Counted from the stretch's first letter, positions 42,135 through 52,686 are shown. The stretch: DNA of 64,000 nt from Sulfuricurvum sp. (GCA_030696775.1 JAUYRN010000005.1:62001-126000); one strand, 5' to 3'. Notes: a model not told the origin generated them from the sequence alone. Program-made: numbers and translations.

Positions 42135-45100
42135 GAATAACTCCTTTTTCTGGGGCAATTTTCTCTTTAATGGTTGAAACCCAATAATACAAGAAAGGGA
42201 TGAAATACCGCTCGATAAACGTTGCAGCTAACATACCGCCAAACATTGCAACACCGATCGAGAATCGTCCCATAGCGCCGGCACCGGAACTGAATATGAG
42301 AGGTAACATTCCCGCCAAAAAGGCGAACGAGGTCATCATCATCGGACGGTAACGCAATCGTGCTGCTTCCATCGCTGAATCGTAAATACTTTTTCCCATT
42401 TGTCGCTGTTCTTCGGCAAACTCGACAACTAAAATCGCATTTTTTGCCGAGAGGGCTATGAGGGTTAGTAATCCGATTTGGAAGAAGACGTTGTTATTTA
42501 AAAATGGAATCAGCCATACTACGGTGTAGGCTCCCATAATACCATATGGGACCGCAAGCATGATCGAAATTGGTAATGTCCAGCGCTCATACAATGCCGC
42601 AAGAATCAAATAAACCAAAACCAAGGCAAATGCCATAATCATAAGTGCTTTAGAGCCGACCAGTTTTTCTTGGAGATATAAACCGTCCCAATCGTAAGTA
42701 ACACTTGCCGGTAAAACAGAATCCCCTTTCGCTTCCAAAATCTTAATCAAATCACCGGAACTGTATCCAGGTGCGGGAGAACCCATGACTGTAGTACTGA
42801 GAACACCATTAAAATGTTCAATGGATGATGGCGCGCTTGACATGCTCACATGTACCACAGAAGAAAGTGGAACGAGCTGCCCAGCGGATGAGCGAACCCA
42901 TGCTCTACCGATATCTTCGGGAGTGGCGCGGTACGGCGAATCAGATTGCATCTGCACCCAGTAGGTTTTACCGTTTTTATCGAACTGGTTGACGTACATG
43001 CTTCCTATCGTTGCTTGAAGTGTTTGGAATACATCACTGATAGCAAGACCCATCATTTTTGCTTTCTCACGATCCACTTCGACGCTCAGAGTAGGAGTAT
43101 TGATGTTCATCGTGCTCATCGGGTTTTTAATGCTTGGATCGTTGCGAAGTTCACCGACAAAAGCATTGGTTGCTTGTGCCAGTTTGTTAAAATCGTTGTC
43201 TCCAGGTTGGAGCAGGCGCAAGCTGAACATATCCGATGGTCCCATACCCCGTATCGGCGGTGGCGGCATAGCAAATACTTTCGCTTCTTTGATACTGCCC
43301 AGTTTTGGTCCTAAGGTTCCGAGAATACCAAATACTTTTAGCTCCTTCGTAGTTCGCTCATCCCAAGGTTTAAGTCGGGTGAAGATAACCGCTGAATTAG
43401 GCTCTTGAGAGAAGGTAAGGATATTAAGTCCTGTAATGGCGGTGTATTTATACACTCCGTCTTGTTTACTTAAAATAGCTTCGACTTGTTTTACTACCTC
43501 TAACGTTCGATTGGCAGTAGCACCATCAGGGAGGTTAACGCTCGTAATGAAATACCCTTGGTCTTCCATTGGTAAAAAGGCACTAGGCAGAGTTTTATGA
43601 AAAAATCCGATAAAGAAGTAAGTTGATAAATAAATGATGAAAAATATAAACGATTTACGAATCATCCATCCCGAACGGCGGACATAATTGTCGGTCATTT
43701 TAGCAAAAACACGGTTAAACCAGCGGAAAAAACGGGCAGGTTCATTTTCATGGTGTCTAAGAATGAGTGCACCGATTGCAGGAGCAAAAGTCAACGCCAT
43801 AAAGCCTGAAAATACGACGGAAATCGCAATTGTTGCGGCAAATTGTTTATAGAGCTGTCCCGTCATTCCCCCAAGGAAAGTGGCAGGAACAAAAACAGCA
43901 CACATAACGAGGACGATCGCTACGACTGGGCCGGAGATTTGGCTCATGGCTTTGATAGCTGCTTCGCGAGGAGAGAGTTTCTCATGCTGGAGTATCCTCT
44001 CCATGTTTTCGATAACGACGATGGCATCATCCACGACAATACCGATGGCGAGAACCAGCCCGAAGAGGGTGAGGGTATTGATCGAATAGCCTAAAAGGTA
44101 CATTCCGATAAAAGCACCAGTGAGCGAGATCGGGATGGAGAGGATCGGGATCATCGCGGCGCGCGAGCTTTGTAAAAAGAGATAAATAACCAAACTTACC
44201 AATAGGATAGAGGCTAGAAGAGTAAAGACTACCTCTTCAATCGAAATCTTGACGAAGTCAGTCGTGTCGTAAGGAATGTTGTACTCAATTCCTTTCGGAA
44301 ATTTTTTGGAGAGTTTTTCCATTTTAGCGGCGACGGCGGCAGAGGTATCCAGTGCATTTGCATTGGTATCGGCAAAAATACCGATCATGGCCGCAGGCTT
44401 ACCGTTTACCCGTCCGAAAAATTCGTAGTTTTGGCTTCCGAGTTCAACTCTGGCAACATCTTTGAGACGGAGCATTGAGCCGTCACCTTTGGCACGAACA
44501 ATGATATTTTGAAACTCTTCAGGAGTTGAAAAACGCCCTTTAGAAGTGAGTTGCATCGTCCACATCTGCGCATCGTCTGTTGGTCCTTGTCCTAAACGTC
44601 CGGGAGAGACTTGAATGTTTTGGTCTTTGATTGCACTCGCAATATCAGTTGTGCTCACACCCAAAGAAGCCATTTTGTCAGGGTTGAGCCATATGCGCAT
44701 CGCATAGTCACGTTGGCCGAAAATTTGTGAACGTCCGGCTCCCGGAGTTTTTTTGATCTCATCGAGAAGATTAGCAGAGATATAGTTACTAATCTGGGTC
44801 GAATCATAACTGCCATCTGGAGAAGTAACGGCGACAAGTAACAAGATGTCGGAAGTCTTTTTTTGAACACTTACCCCAAGATCACGGGTTGTTTGAGGGA
44901 GCTGTGCTATAACGGAATTGATCCGATTTTGTACATCTACTGCGGCTAAATCTTGATTGACACCGATGTTAAAAGTACACGTAATCGTAGCGCTTCCTGG
45001 TAATGCGGCGGCTTTGGATGACATATACATCAGCCCATCAGCACCGGAGATTTGAGACTCTAATGGCGTGAGGATAGTATTCGCGATTGTTTGTGCATCC

Positions 45101-45258
45101 GCACCCGGATACTGTGCGCTCACCACGACCGTTGGAGGGGTGAGATTAGGAAGCTGTGAGATCGGCAACGTTTTGATTGCTACAAAGCCCAGCAACATAA
45201 TAATCATTGCAATAACAGTTGATAGAACAGGTCGATTGATAAAATATTTACTAAACAT
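42127..45258 (-). CDS. acrB: RND efflux transporter, AcrB/MexB-like (HAE1)
   Basis: The 1043-residue inner-membrane pump has 12 membrane helices in two repeats and the large periplasmic porter domains. The proton-relay motif GLVLAIGIVVDDAIVVIENMER in helix 4 is intact with paired Asp residues. N-terminal FSKYFINRPVLSTVIAMIIM and the helix-10-to-12 region (SAKNAILVVEFAEE) are HAE1-type, so it likely exports hydrophobic drugs or solvents by proton antiport. Its start shares one base with the acrA stop. Confidence 0.95.
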   Translation of the reverse strand: MFSKYFINRPVLSTVIAMIIMLLGFVAIKTLPISQLPNLTPPTVVVSAQYPGADAQTIANTILTPLESQISGADGLMYMSSKAAALPGSATITCTFNIGVNQDLAAVDVQNRINSVIAQLPQTTRDLGVSVQKKTSDILLLVAVTSPDGSYDSTQISNYISANLLDEIKKTPGAGRSQIFGQRDYAMRIWLNPDKMASLGVSTTDIASAIKDQNIQVSPGRLGQGPTDDAQMWTMQLTSKGRFSTPEEFQNIIVRAKGDGSMLRLKDVARVELGSQNYEFFGRVNGKPAAMIGIFADTNANALDTSAAVAAKMEKLSKKFPKGIEYNIPYDTTDFVKISIEEVVFTLLASILLVSLVIYLFLQSSRAAMIPILSIPISLTGAFIGMYLLGYSINTLTLFGLVLAIGIVVDDAIVVIENMERILQHEKLSPREAAIKAMSQISGPVVAIVLVMCAVFVPATFLGGMTGQLYKQFAATIAISVVFSGFMALTFAPAIGALILRHHENEPARFFRWFNRVFAKMTDNYVRRSGWMIRKSFIFFIIYLSTYFFIGFFHKTLPSAFLPMEDQGYFITSVNLPDGATANRTLEVVKQVEAILSKQDGVYKYTAITGLNILTFSQEPNSAVIFTRLKPWDERTTKELKVFGILGTLGPKLGSIKEAKVFAMPPPPIRGMGPSDMFSLRLLQPGDNDFNKLAQATNAFVGELRNDPSIKNPMSTMNINTPTLSVEVDREKAKMMGLAISDVFQTLQATIGSMYVNQFDKNGKTYWVQMQSDSPYRATPEDIGRAWVRSSAGQLVPLSSVVHVSMSSAPSSIEHFNGVLSTTVMGSPAPGYSSGDLIKILEAKGDSVLPASVTYDWDGLYLQEKLVGSKALMIMAFALVLVYLILAALYERWTLPISIMLAVPYGIMGAYTVVWLIPFLNNNVFFQIGLLTLIALSAKNAILVVEFAEEQRQMGKSIYDSAMEAARLRYRPMMMTSFAFLAGMLPLIFSSGAGAMGRFSIGVAMFGGMLAATFIERYFIPFLYYWVSTIKEKIAPEKGVIHE

Positions 45259-46388
45259 TATTTTGTATTCGGAATGACTTCCGCTCCAGGTTTAAGTTTA
45301 GGAAGCCCATCGGCGGCAATTTTTTGACCGGCAGTGATATCGCCTTCTATTAAGACGTTGTCACCTATCCATTCACCTGCCATAACAGGTTTAGGGGTAA
45401 CGGTATTATTGGCTTCAATCGCATAAACAAACTTCCCTTTGTCTCCTGTCAACAATGTTTTTTGAGGGATATAAAGGGCATTTTTCCACTCCATCCCCTT
45501 GACTTTAACGTGGACAAATTGACCCGGCAAAAGTTTATGATCGGCGTTGTCGATAAGTGCACGATAGGTAATATTTCCAGTCGTTGAATCGATAAATGGT
45601 GCGATAAAGTTGATTTCTCCTTTTCGTACTAACGTCGTTCCATCACTCAGTGTGAGTTCCACCTCATATTTTCCATCTTTAGGAGCTTCCAATTTACCGC
45701 TGGAAATAGCATTTTGTCGTGCAATTTTTTGATTTTCGCTAAAGGTAAAGTTGACGTACATTGGATCGGTTTGATAGACCGTGGTAAGCAGTCCATTGGC
45801 TCCTGCTGCAACATAAGTACCGACATCGATTTTAGATTTATCGACAAAACCGCTGATGGGGGATGTAATTGTGGTGTAGCTAAGATTGAGTTTGGCTTGC
45901 TCCAACGAAGCTTTTGCCCCCATTACGGCAGCAGCGGCATTACGCTCATTGGCAGTCGCACTGTCAAGATCTTGCTGCGAAGCGGCATTGGCTTGCGCCA
46001 AGGGTTTGATACGATTCAAAACGGCTTTTGCATTGCTGTAGTTTGCGTTTGCAAGTTCATATGCAGCTTTTGCACTCTCTAAGGAGTTTTTCAAATCAGA
46101 AGGATCGATTGTAAAGAGGGTTTGCCCTTTATTGACATGTGCGCCTTCGATATATGCTCTTTTTTGGAGATATCCGTTAACTCGTGCAAAAACCTGGACC
46201 GTATAAAATGCTTGAGTTTGTCCGGTTGCTTCAAGTATAGCGGGGAAATTACCGGTTTTTACTTCTGTAGTTGTGACAGGCACAGGCCCTTCGGGCGGCT
46301 TCTCCATACCGGCAGCTTTAGGGCGTTCACATCCGCCAAGTGCGAGTAGTAAAGCAGTGGATAGCGCTAGTGTGGTAAAACGGTTCAT
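45258..46388 (-). CDS. acrA: RND efflux periplasmic adaptor, AcrA-like lipoprotein
   Basis: The 376-residue membrane fusion protein has a lipobox (LLALGGCERPKA), a barrel-sandwich lipoyl domain (VFARVNGYLQKRAYIEGAHV), a helical hairpin (about 100-165), a beta-barrel and a membrane-proximal domain. It links AcrB to the outer-membrane channel. The ATG overlaps the marR stop by 4 bp, so regulator and pump are co-translated. Confidence 0.94.
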   Translation of the reverse strand: MNRFTTLALSTALLLALGGCERPKAAGMEKPPEGPVPVTTTEVKTGNFPAILEATGQTQAFYTVQVFARVNGYLQKRAYIEGAHVNKGQTLFTIDPSDLKNSLESAKAAYELANANYSNAKAVLNRIKPLAQANAASQQDLDSATANERNAAAAVMGAKASLEQAKLNLSYTTITSPISGFVDKSKIDVGTYVAAGANGLLTTVYQTDPMYVNFTFSENQKIARQNAISSGKLEAPKDGKYEVELTLSDGTTLVRKGEINFIAPFIDSTTGNITYRALIDNADHKLLPGQFVHVKVKGMEWKNALYIPQKTLLTGDKGKFVYAIEANNTVTPKPVMAGEWIGDNVLIEGDITAGQKIAADGLPKLKPGAEVIPNTK

Positions 46389-46855
46389 TTGGATTCCTTG
46401 GGTGAATTTTTAGAATAATTTAAAAGAGAGCACATCTGTTTTAAGACACGTAAAGTAATAGCAAGTTCGTTGGGATCGATGTCGTTATGGATATATGCAT
46501 TTGCACCAGCTAACGTTTCCATAGTAGGTTTTTCCAATGCAATTCCATGTGGCGTAAGAGTGACAAGGTTACATCTTTTATCATGTGCATCAGTGGTGCG
46601 AGCGATTAATGCACGTTTTTCTAACCCTACAATGAGCCGCGTTATACTCGCTTTATCTTTACCAACAAAATCGGCAATGGTTTGTTGTGTAGCACTTTTT
46701 TCATTCCATAATGCAACCATCACCTTAAACTGCTCGATGGTCATATCAATACCGTTAAGTGCAAGTTGTCGTGTTAAGAACGTACGCGCCGCAAAAGCAG
46801 CATGATTGGTCAAGCAGCCTAATGATTCATCAACTGGGCATTCACATCGATTCAT
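46385..46855 (-). CDS. MarR-family repressor of the efflux operon
   Basis: A 156-residue winged-helix regulator with TIEQFKVMVALWNEKSATQQ, the recognition helix DKASITRLIVGLEKRALI and the DKRCNLVTLTPHG wing. The N-terminus has three clustered cysteines (Cys4, Cys6, Cys14) and two more occur later, which could sense oxidants or metals. It is the first gene of the operon and overlaps acrA. A palindrome lies directly between its -10 box and its start, so autorepression relieved by a ligand is the likely control. Confidence 0.92.
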   Translation of the reverse strand: MNRCECPVDESLGCLTNHAAFAARTFLTRQLALNGIDMTIEQFKVMVALWNEKSATQQTIADFVGKDKASITRLIVGLEKRALIARTTDAHDKRCNLVTLTPHGIALEKPTMETLAGANAYIHNDIDPNELAITLRVLKQMCSLLNYSKNSPKESK

Positions 46856-46867
46856 AAATTTCTCCTA

Positions 46868-46885
46868 TAGTTGACTATGCAACTA
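46868..46885. promoter_or_regulatory. MarR-type operator palindrome
   Basis: TAGTTG at 46868-46873 and CAACTA at 46880-46885 form an inverted repeat with a 6-base spacer. It lies between the -10 box and the ribosome-binding site of the MarR gene. Position and symmetry match autoregulated MarR operators. Confidence 0.6.
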
Positions 46886-46894
46886 ATTGAGGGA

Positions 46895-46923
46895 ATTGTA
46901 GCTCTCCATTATTAATATGTCAA
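46895..46923 (-). promoter_or_regulatory. Consensus sigma-70 promoter of the efflux operon
   Basis: TTGACA (46918-46923) and TACAAT (46895-46900) are separated by exactly 17 bases on the minus strand. This is a near-perfect promoter, rare in Campylobacterota where -35 boxes are usually absent. Strong basal activity would fit a repressed operon. Confidence 0.75.
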
Positions 46924-46929
46924 GTTAAA

Positions 46930-47502
46930 TTAGAGACGGATATTTAGTACCTCAGATAAAAGCACTTCAAGATCCTCTTTCGTCGCTCCGGCAAAGGCAT
47001 TTTTCATAAAATGGACTATTCCCTTGTTTTCGTGCTGAATCAGCGGGACAATTTTAATTCCTGTAATTTCCGACATAAAATGCGATTGGTCCCCCTCTTC
47101 GTATGCATGAAGGAGAATAGAGCGGGAAAAATTATTGAGTATATGATAGTAAATATGCAAAAATTCTGCTTCGAGAACTTTTAATCCATAAAAGTGAGTG
47201 ACTATACGGCTTTCATGCGTTGCGATTGGATGGACTTGAGAGGGTTTGATCGTAATTCCGATTTCCTCCTTTACCTCACGTACAAGGGCATCCAATAGGG
47301 ATTCATTCTCATCAACCGTCCCTCCTGGAAATCCCATTCGTCCATCCCAGCGATCGATCATGATGAGGGCAGGGCATTTTATGTGCTGCATATCATCCTT
47401 AAAATATTTCCAAGGTGAAATCGATTCAACATAGATAGCTAAAAATACAGCATTTCTTTTAGGATGCTCATTCCAGCCAAAGGGTACTCTGCGTGTTGTC
47501 AT
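46930..47502 (-). CDS. Nudix hydrolase
   Basis: The 190-residue protein has a complete Nudix box GGTVDENESLLDALVREVKEEIGI (G-x5-E-x7-R-E-x2-E-E-x-G) near residues 60-83. The layout, with a leading segment of about 40 residues and a C-terminal helical part, is reminiscent of the Nudt16/X29-like group, but the substrate is unknown. It likely hydrolyses a nucleoside diphosphate derivative. It is a single gene between the efflux operon and the ribosomal protein operon. Confidence 0.88.
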   Translation of the reverse strand: MTTRRVPFGWNEHPKRNAVFLAIYVESISPWKYFKDDMQHIKCPALIMIDRWDGRMGFPGGTVDENESLLDALVREVKEEIGITIKPSQVHPIATHESRIVTHFYGLKVLEAEFLHIYYHILNNFSRSILLHAYEEGDQSHFMSEITGIKIVPLIQHENKGIVHFMKNAFAGATKEDLEVLLSEVLNIRL

Positions 47503-47693
47503 GTTTAATATCTCACTAATTTTTTAAGATGAGGAAGTTTTTTAGAGTTTTTAGAGCAATTTAGTGTAAAATAATACCTTTGTGATTCTAAAAAAGAGTT
47601 GGTTTTTAAATAATAATGGAGAATGTGGGGAAAATTATTGGTCTTACTTTCACTAGATAATCCTGTTTAATCCAAGCTTAAAAAATGTTTGGC

Positions 47694-47699
47694 TATAAT
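47694..47699 (+). promoter_or_regulatory. -10 box of the rplU operon
   Basis: TTTGGCTATAATTCGCAAC precedes rplU by about 40 bases. It matches the valS and pal promoters in the TGG-N-TATAATTCGC pattern. Confidence 0.6.
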
Positions 47700-47735
47700 T
47701 CGCAACTTTTGTAGACTTATAGGTAAGGAATGCTA

Positions 47736-48044
47736 ATGTACGCAATCATTAAAAATGGTGGTAAACAGTACAAAGTTCAAGTGGGCGATATCCTCTTGTT
47801 CGATAAAATGGGACTAGATCCTAAAACTGCCATCGAAATCAAAGAAGTTTTAGCTGTTAATAGCGGCGAACTTCGCACTGGTACTCCATTCGTAGAGGGT
47901 GCTGTTGTTATGGCTGAAGTAATCAATGAAGGTCGTGACCGTAAAGTCGTAATTTTCAAAAAACGTCGTCGTAAAGACAGTAAAGTAAAACGTGGTTTCC
48001 GTAGAGATCACACACGCGTTCGTATCACTGCGATCAACGCGTAA
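47736..48044 (+). CDS. rplU: 50S ribosomal protein L21
   Basis: The 102-residue protein starts [20 protein letters not shown], the typical L21 N-terminus, and ends with a basic [20 protein letters not shown] region. The ATG at 47736 is preferred over one six bases earlier because AAGGAA then lies at proper distance. It begins the block rplU-rpmA-obgE-proB-fmt-birA-parA-parB conserved with Campylobacter. Confidence 0.97.
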   Translation: MYAIIKNGGKQYKVQVGDILLFDKMGLDPKTAIEIKEVLAVNSGELRTGTPFVEGAVVMAEVINEGRDRKVVIFKKRRRKDSKVKRGFRRDHTRVRITAINA

Positions 48045-48060
48045 TTAGTAGGAGAACAAC

Positions 48061-48318
48061 ATGGCTCACAAAAAAGGTCAGGGTAGTACACAGAATAACC
48101 GCGACTCAGCGGGACGTAGACTCGGTGTTAAAAAATATGGTGGTGAAGTAGTACGTGCGGGTAATATTATTATTCGTCAACGTGGAACCAAAGTTCACCC
48201 AGGTAAAAATATCGGTATGGGTAAAGACCACACTTTGTATGCATTAGTTGACGGTGTTGTTGCTTTCGAGCGCAAAGACAAAAAACGCAAACAAGTTTCA
48301 GTAATACCTGCCGCTTAA
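48061..48318 (+). CDS. rpmA: 50S ribosomal protein L27
   Basis: The 85-residue protein begins [20 protein letters not shown], the conserved L27 N-terminus that reaches the peptidyl-transferase centre; there is no Firmicute-type N-terminal prepeptide. It lies 16 bp after rplU. A hairpin terminator follows. Confidence 0.98.
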   Translation: MAHKKGQGSTQNNRDSAGRRLGVKKYGGEVVRAGNIIIRQRGTKVHPGKNIGMGKDHTLYALVDGVVAFERKDKKRKQVSVIPAA

Positions 48319-48326
48319 TTTCCTCC

Positions 48327-48361
48327 ATCGAGCATTTTATGCTCGATTCTTATGCTTTTTT
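48327..48361 (+). terminator. Rho-independent terminator after rpmA
   Basis: ATCGAGCAT and ATGCTCGAT pair as a 9-bp stem with a TTT loop (48327-48347), and a TTTTTT run follows within 8-14 bases. It would separate ribosomal protein expression from obgE, though some read-through is likely as the offset to the T-run is long. Confidence 0.6.
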
Positions 48362-48512
48362 CAAAATATTATTTTTTTAATAGTGTGTTTTATTTCGCAA
48401 AATGTGGTATTGAGCAAATAATTTCTGTCTTATAAAGACAATTTTCAGCGCCTTGTACAGGCCAGAGCAGCCAATAGAATTGTTTCTTTTGGCGTTATAT
48501 AAAGGATATTCG

Positions 48513-49607
48513 ATGTTTAATGACAGTGTAGAACTTACTCTCTCTTCAGGTAAGGGCGGCGCAGGATGCGTTGGTTTCAGACGTGAAAAATACGTCCTCC
48601 AAGGCGGACCAAACGGTGGAGATGGTGGAAAAGGCGGTGATGTTTATTTCAAAGTTGATAATAACACGCATACACTATCGCATTTCCAGGGAAATAAAAA
48701 CCTAAAAGCTGAAAAAGGCAAACCGGGTATGGGCTCTAACATGGCAGGAAGAATGGGACAACGACTTGTCGTTGTAGTACCACCTGGGACACAAGTAGTA
48801 GACGTTGAAACCGGTGAAGTGTTACTCGATTTACTCGAAGATGGAAGAGAAGTTCTCTTTTTAGAAGGGGGACGTGGCGGACTTGGAAACGTTCACTTTA
48901 AATCATCAACCAATCAAAAACCTATGTATGCACAACCGGGCGAACCTGAAGTTGTCAGAGTCGTTAAGCTTGACCTTAAGCTCATCGCGGACGTTGGGTT
49001 AGTTGGATTTCCTAATGTTGGAAAATCAACGCTTATATCAACGGTTTCGAATGCTCGTCCAGAAGTGGCAAACTATGAGTTTACGACTCTTACTCCTAAG
49101 CTTGGTCAAATCAACATTGATTACGATTCATACATTATGGCAGACATTCCAGGAATTATCGGCGGCGCATCTGAGGGAAAAGGACTGGGTTTAAAATTCT
49201 TACGCCACATTGAGCGAACAAAAACATTGCTCTTTATGATCGATTTAGCGTCGTATCATGAGCTTGAATATCAATATGAAACACTCAAAAAAGAATTAGT
49301 AGCGTTTTCACCACTTTTGGCTGAACGTAATTATGCTATTGCATTGACACGGGCAGATGCTATGAGTACTGAAGAAGCAATTGAAAAAACCAATTTGTTT
49401 TTGAAACTTGTTCAGTTGGATGCGGCGAAAAAAAGCCGATTTGGATTTAGCAGTGATTATCCTGTGTATGAGCAAGAGAGTTTTGATGTAGGTTTTTATG
49501 ATAAAACATTGCCTGCCTTTATCGTCCCTATCTCCTCAGCCATTGCCCTTAATATTAAACCGTTGACGTATGCACTTTATCAAATGGTAGTGTCACAGCG
49601 CAAATGA
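48513..49607 (+). CDS. obgE: GTPase Obg/CgtA
   Basis: The 364-residue GTPase has the glycine-rich Obg fold ([20 protein letters not shown] through about residue 158) and a G domain with [10 protein letters not shown] (about 165-174), the switch region FTTLTPKLG and [12 protein letters not shown]. It acts in 50S assembly and stress control. The ATG at 48513 follows AAAGGA; an upstream frame extension to 48453 has no ribosome-binding site. The leader has an inverted repeat GCCAA/TTGGC. It overlaps proB by 4 bp. Confidence 0.96.
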   Translation: MFNDSVELTLSSGKGGAGCVGFRREKYVLQGGPNGGDGGKGGDVYFKVDNNTHTLSHFQGNKNLKAEKGKPGMGSNMAGRMGQRLVVVVPPGTQVVDVETGEVLLDLLEDGREVLFLEGGRGGLGNVHFKSSTNQKPMYAQPGEPEVVRVVKLDLKLIADVGLVGFPNVGKSTLISTVSNARPEVANYEFTTLTPKLGQINIDYDSYIMADIPGIIGGASEGKGLGLKFLRHIERTKTLLFMIDLASYHELEYQYETLKKELVAFSPLLAERNYAIALTRADAMSTEEAIEKTNLFLKLVQLDAAKKSRFGFSSDYPVYEQESFDVGFYDKTLPAFIVPISSAIALNIKPLTYALYQMVVSQRK

Positions 49608-50371
49608 AACGGCTTGTTGTAAAAGTTGGCAGCGCTGTTCTAAGTGAGCAAAATCGTATTGCAAAAGATCGTATGCATGCTTTGGTTGATTTTATTGCTG
49701 AACTTAAAGCCCGTTATGAGGTAATTTTGGTCTCATCGGGTGCAGTAGCTGCTGGCTATACCGAGTTGAAACTTGATAAAAAAATTCTTGCCAATAAACA
49801 AGCTCTTGCTTCTATCGGTCAGCCGATATTGATGAACAAATACCGCAAAATGTTTGAACAGCATAATCTCATTCCCTCTCAAATTTTAGTAACTGCCGCC
49901 AATTTTAATACTCTAGAAGAGTCACAAAAAGCCAAAGATACTATTGAAACTCTTTTGGCTCATAATGTTGTTCCTATTATCAATGAAAATGATGCAACAG
50001 CAACCGAGGAATTGGTATTGGGAGATAACGATCAGCTTTCGGCATATGCAGCACATCATTTTGGTGCGGATATGCTCATTATTCTCTCTGATATAGATGC
50101 CTATTATGATAAAGATCCTAGAAGTCATAATGATGCTGCTGTACGCTCACGCATTGAGTTTATTACGGATGAAGAACTTATTATGGAAGTGACGCCCAAT
50201 CATAATTTTGCAACAGGCGGAATTGTTACCAAACTTAAAGCAGCCGACTTCTTACTCAAGCGCGGTGGTTCGATGTTTTTGGCAAGCGGGTTTGATTTGA
50301 GTGATGTACGATCTTTTTTACTGGAAGATTCCCATAAAGGCGGAAGTTTATTTAAAGGGAAAGAACTTTAA
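49604..50371 (+). CDS. proB: Glutamate 5-kinase (without PUA domain)
   Basis: A 255-residue amino acid kinase that phosphorylates glutamate in proline synthesis. It has KVGSAVLS at the start, [19 protein letters not shown]-like [11 protein letters not shown] and the [10 protein letters not shown] segment. The C-terminal PUA domain found in E. coli ProB is lacking, a known short form also found in Campylobacter. Its stop shares one base with the fmt start. Confidence 0.95.
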   Translation: MKRLVVKVGSAVLSEQNRIAKDRMHALVDFIAELKARYEVILVSSGAVAAGYTELKLDKKILANKQALASIGQPILMNKYRKMFEQHNLIPSQILVTAANFNTLEESQKAKDTIETLLAHNVVPIINENDATATEELVLGDNDQLSAYAAHHFGADMLIILSDIDAYYDKDPRSHNDAAVRSRIEFITDEELIMEVTPNHNFATGGIVTKLKAADFLLKRGGSMFLASGFDLSDVRSFLLEDSHKGGSLFKGKEL

Positions 50372-51282
50372 TGACACGTATCATTTTTATGGGAACTCCT
50401 GAATATGCAACTCAAATTTTAAGAACACTTGTTGAAGCTAATGATGTAGAAGTGGTAGCCGTTTATACGCAGCCGGATAAACCGGTAGGCCGTAAAGCAC
50501 TCTTGACTCCGCCTAGTGTAAAAGTTTTGGCGCAAGAAAAAAATATCCCGATTTATCAACCCAGTCGTTTGAGAGATCAGGATACCATTGAAGAAGTTCT
50601 AAGTATTCCGTGTGATTTGATTATTGTAGCGGCGTACGGACAGATATTACCCAAAGCAATTTTAGACTATGTACCGTGTATTAATCTCCATGCTTCGATA
50701 CTTCCTAATTATCGTGGAGCCAGTCCAATACAGCAATCACTTCTGAATGATGATAAAACAAGCGGTGTAACGGCTATGTGGATGGATGAAGGTCTTGATA
50801 CGGGCGCTGTTATTAAAGTTGCAAGTTTGACTATCGCGCCAGATGAAATGGTAGAATCATTATACATACGATTGACTCACATTGCGTGTGATTTAACACT
50901 GGATGTGATACGTACTTGGGATCAAAAAACTGCTATGGTGCAAGAAGAATTAAAAGCGTCGCATTGTAAAAAAATTTCTAAAACTGATGGTTTGATTACG
51001 TTTGACAATGCTCGTGAGATATATAATCGTTATCGCGCTTTTACACCATGGCCCGGCATATTCACTGAGTCAGGATTAAAGATTAAATCACTTGCTTTAG
51101 AAGACGATGAGAGCGTGGGAAATCCAGGAGAGATCATCGATATTAGCGGCACAAGTATTGTAATTCAATGTACGAAAGGATCTCTTCGTGTGATTACGTT
51201 GCAGGCTCCTTCAAAACAAGAGACCTCTGCTATAGCATACTTAAACGGAAAGCGATTGGTTTGTGGAAATACTTTGGCTTGA
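50371..51282 (+). CDS. fmt: Methionyl-tRNA formyltransferase
   Basis: The 303-residue enzyme formylates initiator Met-tRNA. It has the N-terminal formyltransferase fold (RIIFMGTPEYATQIL), the signature NLHASILPNYRGASPIQ with catalytic Asn-x-His, and DEGLDTGAV, and a C-terminal OB-like domain. The 3' end overlaps birA by 20 bp. Confidence 0.97.
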   Translation: MTRIIFMGTPEYATQILRTLVEANDVEVVAVYTQPDKPVGRKALLTPPSVKVLAQEKNIPIYQPSRLRDQDTIEEVLSIPCDLIIVAAYGQILPKAILDYVPCINLHASILPNYRGASPIQQSLLNDDKTSGVTAMWMDEGLDTGAVIKVASLTIAPDEMVESLYIRLTHIACDLTLDVIRTWDQKTAMVQEELKASHCKKISKTDGLITFDNAREIYNRYRAFTPWPGIFTESGLKIKSLALEDDESVGNPGEIIDISGTSIVIQCTKGSLRVITLQAPSKQETSAIAYLNGKRLVCGNTLA

Positions 51283-51898
51283 TGAGATTGATTCTACTCA
51301 AGGGTATCTTATCGATGCTCTTAAAAGCAAAAGGCTAGAAGCACCTATTTGTGTCGGGGCTACATTACAAACTGCAGGACGAGGTTCGCGAGGAAACACT
51401 TGGATTGGTGAAGAGGGAAATTTTTTCATCTCATTTGCCATTAAGCGATCTTCATTACCTAATGATTTAAAACTGGAATCTTCTTCTATTTATTTCGCAA
51501 CCATTCTCAAAGAAACTTTGAAAGTGTTAGGGTCAAAAGTATGGTTGAAATGGCCAAATGATTTTTATTTAGGGGAACAAAAACTGGGGGGATTGATTAC
51601 TAATTTAGTAGGAGATTCCCTTGTCTGCGGCGTCGGGATTAATTTGACAAATGCACCTGAAACTTTTGCAATGATAGACATCGAGATTTCTCCTGAAGAG
51701 TTAAGCAATCTTTATATGTTACGCCTAAAATGTTTTCCATCATGGAAGCAGATATTTAGTAAATTCCAGTTAGAATTTGAAAGAAGTAAATCTTTTTCAA
51801 CACACTCCAACAATCTACTAATTGAATTGAATGATGCTGTCTTATGTGAAGACGGTTCCCTTGAATGCAATGGACAAAGGATATATAGTTTACGATGA
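51263..51898 (+). CDS. birA: Biotin--protein ligase, catalytic-only
   Basis: A 211-residue enzyme that attaches biotin to carboxylases. It shows [21 protein letters not shown] (biotin/AMP loop GRG-x-x-G) and [17 protein letters not shown]. The N-terminal helix-turn-helix of repressor-type BirA is absent, so it does not regulate transcription. The start is a GTG inside the fmt 3' end. It overlaps parA by 4 bp. Confidence 0.93.
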   Translation: MEILWLDEIDSTQGYLIDALKSKRLEAPICVGATLQTAGRGSRGNTWIGEEGNFFISFAIKRSSLPNDLKLESSSIYFATILKETLKVLGSKVWLKWPNDFYLGEQKLGGLITNLVGDSLVCGVGINLTNAPETFAMIDIEISPEELSNLYMLRLKCFPSWKQIFSKFQLEFERSKSFSTHSNNLLIELNDAVLCEDGSLECNGQRIYSLR

Positions 51899-52677
51899 GC
51901 GAAGTAATTGTAATTGCAAACCAAAAAGGAGGCGTTGGTAAAACGACGACTGCTGTAAATTTAGCCGCTTCCTTAGCCGTTGCTGAGAAAAGAGTGCTGT
52001 TGATCGATGCTGATCCTCAAGCCAATGCGACTACTTCATTGGGCTATCACCGTAACAACTATGAATTTAATATTTATCATGTCCTTATAGGGGCAAAAAA
52101 ATTACGTGAAATTATTCTAAAGACAGCATTACCTAAACTTTTTATTGCTCCTTCAAATATTGGTCTTGTCGGTATTGAAAAAGAGTATTATGATGCAGCC
52201 AATGCCAAAGGGCGAGAGCTGATTTTAAAACGAGCTATTGCACAGGTAAAAGATGATTACGATTATATTATTATCGATTCACCACCTGCACTTGGACCCA
52301 TGACGATCAATGCACTCTCGGCATCCAATTCGGTCATCATCCCAATACAGTGTGAATTTTTTGCATTGGAAGGATTGGCTCAGTTGTTGAATACCGTAAA
52401 ATTAGTACGTAAAACAATTAATCCAAAACTGACGATCAAAGGTTTTCTGCCGACAATGTACAGCGCTCAAAACAATCTTTCTCGTCAAGTATTTGCCGAT
52501 TTACGCCAACATTTTCAAAGTAAACTTTTCAAATCAAGTGAAGATAATTTTATTGTTATTCCTCGCAATGTAAAACTAGCGGAGTCACCAAGTTTTGGCA
52601 AACCGGCTATTTTATATGATGTAAAATCAAGCGGTTCAATCGCGTATCAAGATTTGGCATACGCCATTATCGCGTAA
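51895..52677 (+). CDS. parA: Chromosome-partition ATPase ParA/Soj
   Basis: The 260-residue Walker-type ATPase has the deviant Walker [15 protein letters not shown] (residues 11-24), [11 protein letters not shown] and [10 protein letters not shown]. It binds DNA and moves ParB-parS complexes. It lies 9 bp before parB. In this phylum the pair sits between birA and the ATP synthase genes and not next to oriC-linked genes such as gidB. Confidence 0.95.
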   Translation: MSEVIVIANQKGGVGKTTTAVNLAASLAVAEKRVLLIDADPQANATTSLGYHRNNYEFNIYHVLIGAKKLREIILKTALPKLFIAPSNIGLVGIEKEYYDAANAKGRELILKRAIAQVKDDYDYIIIDSPPALGPMTINALSASNSVIIPIQCEFFALEGLAQLLNTVKLVRKTINPKLTIKGFLPTMYSAQNNLSRQVFADLRQHFQSKLFKSSEDNFIVIPRNVKLAESPSFGKPAILYDVKSSGSIAYQDLAYAIIA

Positions 52678-52686
52678 AGGGTATTT

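Noticed and set aside
46470-46805. 111-codon open frame opposite the MarR gene
   Set aside because: The MarR frame has clear winged-helix motifs and upstream signals; the opposite frame has none.
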